The notes under the pieces were generated by a model that saw only the letters and a list, made by a program, of their open reading frames with translations, was not told the DNA's origin and did no database searches. Positions 59,411-64,000 of a DNA stretch of 64,000 nt are shown one piece after another (position 1 is the first letter of the stretch; every line of letters starts with the position of its first letter). A program made the position numbers and the translations under genes. The DNA is from Candidatus Gastranaerophilales bacterium (lineage in GTDB: Bacteria > Cyanobacteriota > Vampirovibrionia > Gastranaerophilales > Gastranaerophilaceae): NCBI GenBank assembly GCA_910587375.1, contig CAJULR010000031.1:6664-70663 (forward strand), given 5' to 3'.

Positions 59411-60538
59411 TTACAATTTTACGCCAAACTTTGCCTCAACTGCTTTTCTCATGGGCTCTTGCGGTCCATATTCTAAAAGCGGCGAAAATAAGTCATTAAT
59501 TTCTTTTGATGTTGCGGCTAAATCTGCCTTGGTAAAAATCATTGACATTATGTAATCATTGGGGCTGTCATACCTTCTAATGTGGTTGTTTACCATTTTT
59601 TCAGAGGCATTAAACATATTGTATGTTCGAAGCCATTGGTGCCCCCCTATGCTTTTTAAAATTCTATCGTTCATTTGAGGTGTTAAGTTGTACCTTTGAA
59701 TGAAAGTGCGGCAAAGCGTTTCAGATTGCGCCGGGTGGTTCGGGTCGCGCTCTCCTTCGCGTTTTGCAATGTCGTGTAAAAGCGCTGTCATCTTAAGGAC
59801 AAATTTGTCGTCCTCGGACAATGTTTTATATCTTGGGTCTTTTATGACGTTAGCCAGCACAACAAGAGAGTGGACATCAAGGGTGTAATCGTGGGCCTCA
59901 TGCTGTTTTTTGCCTATGCAATTTACAAATTCAGGCATACCTTTGATTATTGCATTCAATGTTTCATCAAGTTCTCTGTTGCCTGTTTTGACTTCGTTTT
60001 TGTATATAAAATTTGCAATTTCATCGTAATAACGCTTGTCCCTTGTGTTTCTTGTGTCCAGCTCGTCTAAATATAATATGCCGTTATATTCTTTCGGGCG
60101 TTTGTTTTTGCTTCCGCCAACAATGCTTTGAATGCCTGTTCTTGACACAATTGACACCTGTCCTTTTTTTGTAAAAGGAAGCATATCACAATAGTTGTCT
60201 ATAAACCTTTCTCTGCTATATTTAAGAGGCACTCCGCCTTTTGCAAATTGGACAACGGTATCAATATTTTTTACAATCGTTTCGTCAAATTTTGAAAGTT
60301 CTTTTCCTTCTTCAGGCGGCGCAGACATTAAATCTGTAAGTTCCCGTCTTCTTTTGGATACAAGCCCTTGTTTTGAGCTTGCATAGATATCGCGGGCATA
60401 TTCTATCCCAAAAGACAAATTCTGTGTAAAACTATCCGCTGTGTTTATATTCTTTGTTGCCACAAAAGCGGCAGATTGTCTAAAATTGGCGTTTTGCGCG
60501 CGGTTTGGTGTGAAAAAACTGATTTTTGTTACGTTCAT
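59411..60538 (-). CDS. HD-domain putative phosphohydrolase with lineage-type N-terminus
   Basis: 375 residues from the ATG at 60538 (AGGAGAGAG upstream). The C-terminal half has an HD-type metal site: H216 and H223 in HEAHDYTLDVHSL, H255-D256 in ALLHDIAKREGE, and H268, followed by IGGHQWL. The pattern is like HD domains in tRNA nucleotidyltransferases and GlnD, so hydrolysis of a phosphate ester is likely. The N-terminal ~200 residues are unassigned. The first 45 (FFTPNRAQNANFRQSAAF...NLSFG) resemble the N-termini of the kinase-like proteins at 50-53 kb. No signal peptide. It stands alone between the SNF2 gene and dnaE. Confidence 0.7.
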   Translation of the reverse strand: MNVTKISFFTPNRAQNANFRQSAAFVATKNINTADSFTQNLSFGIEYARDIYASSKQGLVSKRRRELTDLMSAPPEEGKELSKFDETIVKNIDTVVQFAKGGVPLKYSRERFIDNYCDMLPFTKKGQVSIVSRTGIQSIVGGSKNKRPKEYNGILYLDELDTRNTRDKRYYDEIANFIYKNEVKTGNRELDETLNAIIKGMPEFVNCIGKKQHEAHDYTLDVHSLVVLANVIKDPRYKTLSEDDKFVLKMTALLHDIAKREGERDPNHPAQSETLCRTFIQRYNLTPQMNDRILKSIGGHQWLRTYNMFNASEKMVNNHIRRYDSPNDYIMSMIFTKADLAATSKEINDLFSPLLEYGPQEPMRKAVEAKFGVKL

Positions 60539-60659
60539 TTTCTCTCTCCTTTTTTTATAAAACACAAAAAAAGAAAAATTTGCCTTATAGGTAAGAACGC
60601 CTGTTTGTGCTATATTTTTAATAATTTTTTAGGCCTTTTTGAACAAGAATCTCTTTGAA

Positions 60660-63600
60660 TTATTTATCCAAAGACCTTATTCCAAGCTCAACCTTGCCCT
60701 TGAAAGCGCTTGTAATTTTGTGCTCAACTTCAGATGTCGCGTTCACCCAAAGGTGTTTATTTGTTAAAATTTGCACGCGGTGGTCGTCATTTGGGCTTTC
60801 TTTATCCTCAAAATCCACAACCACAGGGTCGTTGCCGTTATGCTTAGCCAAAAGTTCTTTTAAATAAATTAATTCTTCAAATTGCAAATCTTCAAGGAAT
60901 TTTAAAGTCACAAGGTTAACATTTTGAATAGGCTTAACCTCTTGAACTATAAGGTTTATCTCCTCTTCTCTTTGCTGCACTTTGGCTGTCATAATGATTT
61001 TTTCTTCGCTTTGAATTAATTGCCCGAATTTTTCAACAGATTTTGGGAAAGTTACAAATTCAATTCTTCCCCCTGAAAGGTCTTCAATGGTGCCTGTTTT
61101 TAGGATTTTTGTCGGGTCTTTTCTTGTCGGCTTTGTGGCAACACGGCTCAAAAGCCCGCAAATAGTCACCATTTTGTCGTTTGTCGGGTTTTGTAAAATT
61201 TCTGAAATTGTGTCTGTTGTTAAATATTTTAAGGTGTCCCGAATGCTTGATAACGGGTGGCTTGTAACGTATATGCCCATTAAATCGTGTTCAAATTGCT
61301 GAATTTCAGTGTCTAAAAATTCATCATTTGAATTTCCCGTAAGTTCAAAAGTTGGAATTCCTAAATCCTGTGCGGCGTCGCCAAGCCCCGCAAAAAGGCT
61401 TACCTGGCCTGCGCTTTGGGCGTTTCTTTTGTTGTAAACATCTTTTAAAACGCGTTCATAATTTTCAATCAGCTGTTTTCGGCTTTTTTCAATTCCAGAA
61501 AACGCACCAACTTTGATTAAAGCCTCTAAAGTCAGCTTGTTCAGGCTTCTTCCGTCCATTCTGGAGCAGTAATCATAGAAGCTTTCAAATTCCTTCTCTT
61601 TTCTCTGTTCCATAATGAGCTCAACCACGCCTCTGCCAACGTTTTTCACTGAAGCAAGGCCAAATCTTATGTTGTCCCCGTCCGGTGTAAAGTCTGCGTC
61701 AGATTTATTTATATCAGGCGGAAGCACAGATATGCCAAGGGTTTGACACTGTAAAATGTATTGCTGCGTTTTTTCCTGGTTGTCCGCTTGGGATGTTAAA
61801 ATCGCAGCCATCCACTCAACCGGGTAATGCGCCTTTAAATAGGCTGTTTGATAGGCTACAAAGGCATATGCAGAAGAGTGCGCCTTGTTGAAGCAGTATT
61901 TTGCAAAACTTTCAATCTGCTCAAACAGGTTGATTGCAGCCTCTCGCGGCATATCGTTTTTGGCAGCACCTGCAACAAAAATTTCCTTTTGTTCTGCCAT
62001 TTCTTTTAATTTCTTTTTACCCATCATACGACGAACTTTGTCCGCGCCGCCCAGGGTATATCCTGCAAGAGTCTGGAAAATTGCCATAATCTGCTCTTGA
62101 TAAACAATTGTTCCATATGTGTCTTTTAAAATTGTTTTTAATAAAGGATGCGCAAATTCAATTTTTTGGCGGCCATGTTTTCTGTCCACAAAATCATCCA
62201 CCATCCCGGCTTCAAGCGGCCCTGGGCGAAATAATGCAACAAGAGCGCCTAAATCCTCGAATACAGAGGGTTTCAGCCTTTTCACAAGCGCTTTCATACC
62301 CGGCGATTCAAGCTGGAATACGCCGTCTGTTTCCCCTCTTTTTAAAAGTTCAAAAGTTTTTGGGTCATCAAGCGGAATTTTATTTATATTAATGTCTTTC
62401 CCTGTGCGCTTTTTGACCATATCAATGCAATCCCTTATAATGGTCAAAGTTTCAAGGCCAAGAAAGTCCATTTTTAAAAGGCCGATTTTTTCAATCCCTG
62501 CCATCGGATATTGCGTTGTGGTAGATTTTTCTTTTGATAGGGCAACTGGAATGATGTCGCTCATTGGTTTTGGGGCGATAATAACGCCCGCAGCGTGCGT
62601 GCCCACCTGGTTTTTAAGCCCTTCAAGGTGTAAAGCCTCGTCAATCAAGCTTTTTGCCTGCGGGTCAGAATCATGTAACTGCCTAAATTCCGTCCCTTCC
62701 ATAAGTGCGTCTTTAAGCTTTGTGCCCGGGGCTGATGGGATAAGGCCTGCCCACTTGTTTGCGGTTGAAAAATCTATGTCATAAACCCTCGCAACGGCCT
62801 TCAGGGCTGCCTTTGCAGCAAGTGTGCCAAAAGTGATAATCTGACAAACATGGTCTGCGCCCCAGCGGCTTGAAACGTAGTCTATAACTTCGCCGCGGCG
62901 TCTTTTGCAAAAGTCGATATCAATATCGGGCATTGAAATACGTTCAGGATTTAAGAATCTTTCAAACAAGAGTTTGTGTTCAATCGGGTCAAGCTCTGTA
63001 ATGCCAAGGGAATAGGCCACAATGCTTCCTGCCGCGGAGCCTCTGCCGGGGCCAACTGGAATGTCGTGTTCTTTTGCCCAATTGATAAAATCCCAGGTCA
63101 AAAGGAAGTATGCAGGAAAGCCCATATTGAAAATTACGCTTTTTTCATACTCGTAACGTTCTAAAATGCTCTCAGGGATTGGGTTTCCGTATCTTTCCTC
63201 TAACCCTTTTTTACAGAGGACATCAAAATATTCTTCCTCTGAAAGTCCGTCAGGACAAGGATATTGCGGCAAATATTCTTTTGTTTTGCCAAATTCAAGC
63301 TTGTCCATCTGAAAATCAATTTTATCAGCAATTTCCACCGTATTTTCAATACATTTATTGAAATAATTTTCATCCATCCAATCAAAGGCGCGGCGCAGCT
63401 CTTCGACCGTTTTTACATAAAATTCGTTCACTGAAAATTTGAAACGGTTTTCATCATGTTTTGAAGATTTTGTCTGTTCACAAAGCAAAGTGTCGTGCCA
63501 GAGCGCGTCTTCGGCCTTAAGGTAATGCGAGTCGTTTGTGATAACCGTCTTAATATTATATTTTTCGGCCATCTTCATTAAAAACGGGTTAGAGCTTTTT

Positions 63601-64000
63601 TGCTCGTCCAGGCCGTGGTCTTGAAGCTCTATGTAATAATCTTCCCCAAAAAGATTTTGATAATATTGAACCCTTTTTTCGGCCTCATCTTCTTTTCCGT
63701 CCAAAAAATTCCTTGCAACTTCGCCCTGAATGCAGGCAGAGAGGCAAATTATGCCGTCTTTATATTTTTCTAAAATCTCATGGTTAATACGGGGTTTGTA
63801 ATAATAAGCGTCAGTTGAAGCGATAGAGTCCATCCTGCAAAGGTTATGATAGCCTTCCTGACTTTTTGCCAAAAGGACAAGGTGAAACATGGTTTTTTTG
63901 CTTCTATCCTCTAAAACATCACCGTCGCAAACATAGAATTCACAACCGATTATGGGTTTTACCGCTTCAATTTTTTTCTTAAATTCCTGCTCTTCTTCAG
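60660..64000 (-). CDS. dnaE: DNA polymerase III alpha subunit, 5' end beyond window
   Basis: The frame continues past 64000; about 1112 C-terminal residues are visible, with roughly 80 missing (the first part of the PHP domain). Upstream of the internal ATG at 63890 the frame still encodes KPIIGCEFYV, so that ATG is not the start. Seen: PHP domain remainder (HFHLV-like FHLVLLAK, NDSHYL), palm with PGRGSAAGS and the catalytic PDIDIDF, LKMDFLGLETLTII, helix-hairpin-helix region, and the C-terminal OB and tau-binding parts. Main replicative polymerase, DnaE1 type. Confidence 0.96.
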   Translation of the reverse strand, partial: EEEQEFKKKIEAVKPIIGCEFYVCDGDVLEDRSKKTMFHLVLLAKSQEGYHNLCRMDSIASTDAYYYKPRINHEILEKYKDGIICLSACIQGEVARNFLDGKEDEAEKRVQYYQNLFGEDYYIELQDHGLDEQKSSNPFLMKMAEKYNIKTVITNDSHYLKAEDALWHDTLLCEQTKSSKHDENRFKFSVNEFYVKTVEELRRAFDWMDENYFNKCIENTVEIADKIDFQMDKLEFGKTKEYLPQYPCPDGLSEEEYFDVLCKKGLEERYGNPIPESILERYEYEKSVIFNMGFPAYFLLTWDFINWAKEHDIPVGPGRGSAAGSIVAYSLGITELDPIEHKLLFERFLNPERISMPDIDIDFCKRRRGEVIDYVSSRWGADHVCQIITFGTLAAKAALKAVARVYDIDFSTANKWAGLIPSAPGTKLKDALMEGTEFRQLHDSDPQAKSLIDEALHLEGLKNQVGTHAAGVIIAPKPMSDIIPVALSKEKSTTTQYPMAGIEKIGLLKMDFLGLETLTIIRDCIDMVKKRTGKDININKIPLDDPKTFELLKRGETDGVFQLESPGMKALVKRLKPSVFEDLGALVALFRPGPLEAGMVDDFVDRKHGRQKIEFAHPLLKTILKDTYGTIVYQEQIMAIFQTLAGYTLGGADKVRRMMGKKKLKEMAEQKEIFVAGAAKNDMPREAAINLFEQIESFAKYCFNKAHSSAYAFVAYQTAYLKAHYPVEWMAAILTSQADNQEKTQQYILQCQTLGISVLPPDINKSDADFTPDGDNIRFGLASVKNVGRGVVELIMEQRKEKEFESFYDYCSRMDGRSLNKLTLEALIKVGAFSGIEKSRKQLIENYERVLKDVYNKRNAQSAGQVSLFAGLGDAAQDLGIPTFELTGNSNDEFLDTEIQQFEHDLMGIYVTSHPLSSIRDTLKYLTTDTISEILQNPTNDKMVTICGLLSRVATKPTRKDPTKILKTGTIEDLSGGRIEFVTFPKSVEKFGQLIQSEEKIIMTAKVQQREEEINLIVQEVKPIQNVNLVTLKFLEDLQFEELIYLKELLAKHNGNDPVVVDFEDKESPNDDHRVQILTNKHLWVNATSEVEHKITSAFKGKVELGIRSLDK

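Overview
The window reads as chromosomal DNA, low to moderate GC, from a Gram-negative (lipid A-making) relative of Cyanobacteria, most likely a gut Melainabacteria/Vampirovibrionia of the Gastranaerophilales type. This is an inference from family content: a complete lipid A front end (lpxD-lpxC-fabZ-lpxA), a cyanobacteria-like yggS-sepF pair, an S-layer-homology (SLH) protein, a prepilin-like protein with the FSLVEM-type N-terminus, and fermentative/anaerobic genes (rubrerythrin, a small ferredoxin, an acyl-CoA dehydratase activase, an FNT channel). No 16S rRNA gene is present to confirm it.

Layout. 1-4.1 kb: FNT channel plus beta-carbonic anhydrase, a small unknown, an AbrB-like protein, then rluB-serS. 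4.1-8.8 kb is the accessory region: three decayed, tandem C-terminal cassettes sharing conserved ends but with divergent middles, then a 1084-codon glycine-rich prepilin-like gene whose first ~170 codons are made of dispersed genomic repeats, facing a small HTH regulator across a palindromic operator-like site. 9-20 kb: a sugar aminotransferase, dehydratase activase, a 128-bp MITE-like element, rubrerythrin, two tandem CHAP-like peptidase paralogues, folate ligase, HinT, and two lineage-type exported or membrane proteins. 20-38.9 kb, mostly minus strand, is a housekeeping block: ferredoxin, smc-scpA-scpB, lepB, polyprenyl synthase, M29 peptidase, lpxA/fabZ/lpxC/lpxD, heptose adenylyltransferase, a PpiC lipoprotein, mfd, a ROK kinase and an acyltransferase. 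38.9-42.6 kb: a large zinc-ribbon/AAA/TPR protein. 42.8-50.3 kb, mostly plus strand: pdxJ, yggS, sepF, SLH protein, XRE regulator, acpP-fabF, tRNA-Leu(GAG), a fucosyltransferase-like enzyme. 50.4-64 kb: two paralogous kinase-fold proteins with altered catalytic residues, a DUF475/TerC membrane protein, a sugar porter, acpS, a SWIM-SNF2 helicase, an HD-domain protein and a 5'-truncated dnaE.

How the parts fit: acpP, fabF, acpS and fabZ feed acyl-ACP to LpxA/LpxD for lipid A; LpxC deacetylates; a heptose adenylyltransferase points to a heptose-containing core. SMC-ScpAB, SepF, Mfd and DnaE cover chromosome segregation, division, transcription-coupled repair and replication. LepB, the PpiC lipoprotein, the SLH protein and the prepilin belong to the envelope.

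The most unusual items are the variable cassette array beside the prepilin, the repeat-derived prepilin leader, the tandem kinase-like paralogues with complementary loss of catalytic residues, and a recurring promoter layout in which a -10 box sits 6-7 nt before the start codon without a Shine-Dalgarno sequence, suggesting leaderless mRNAs.
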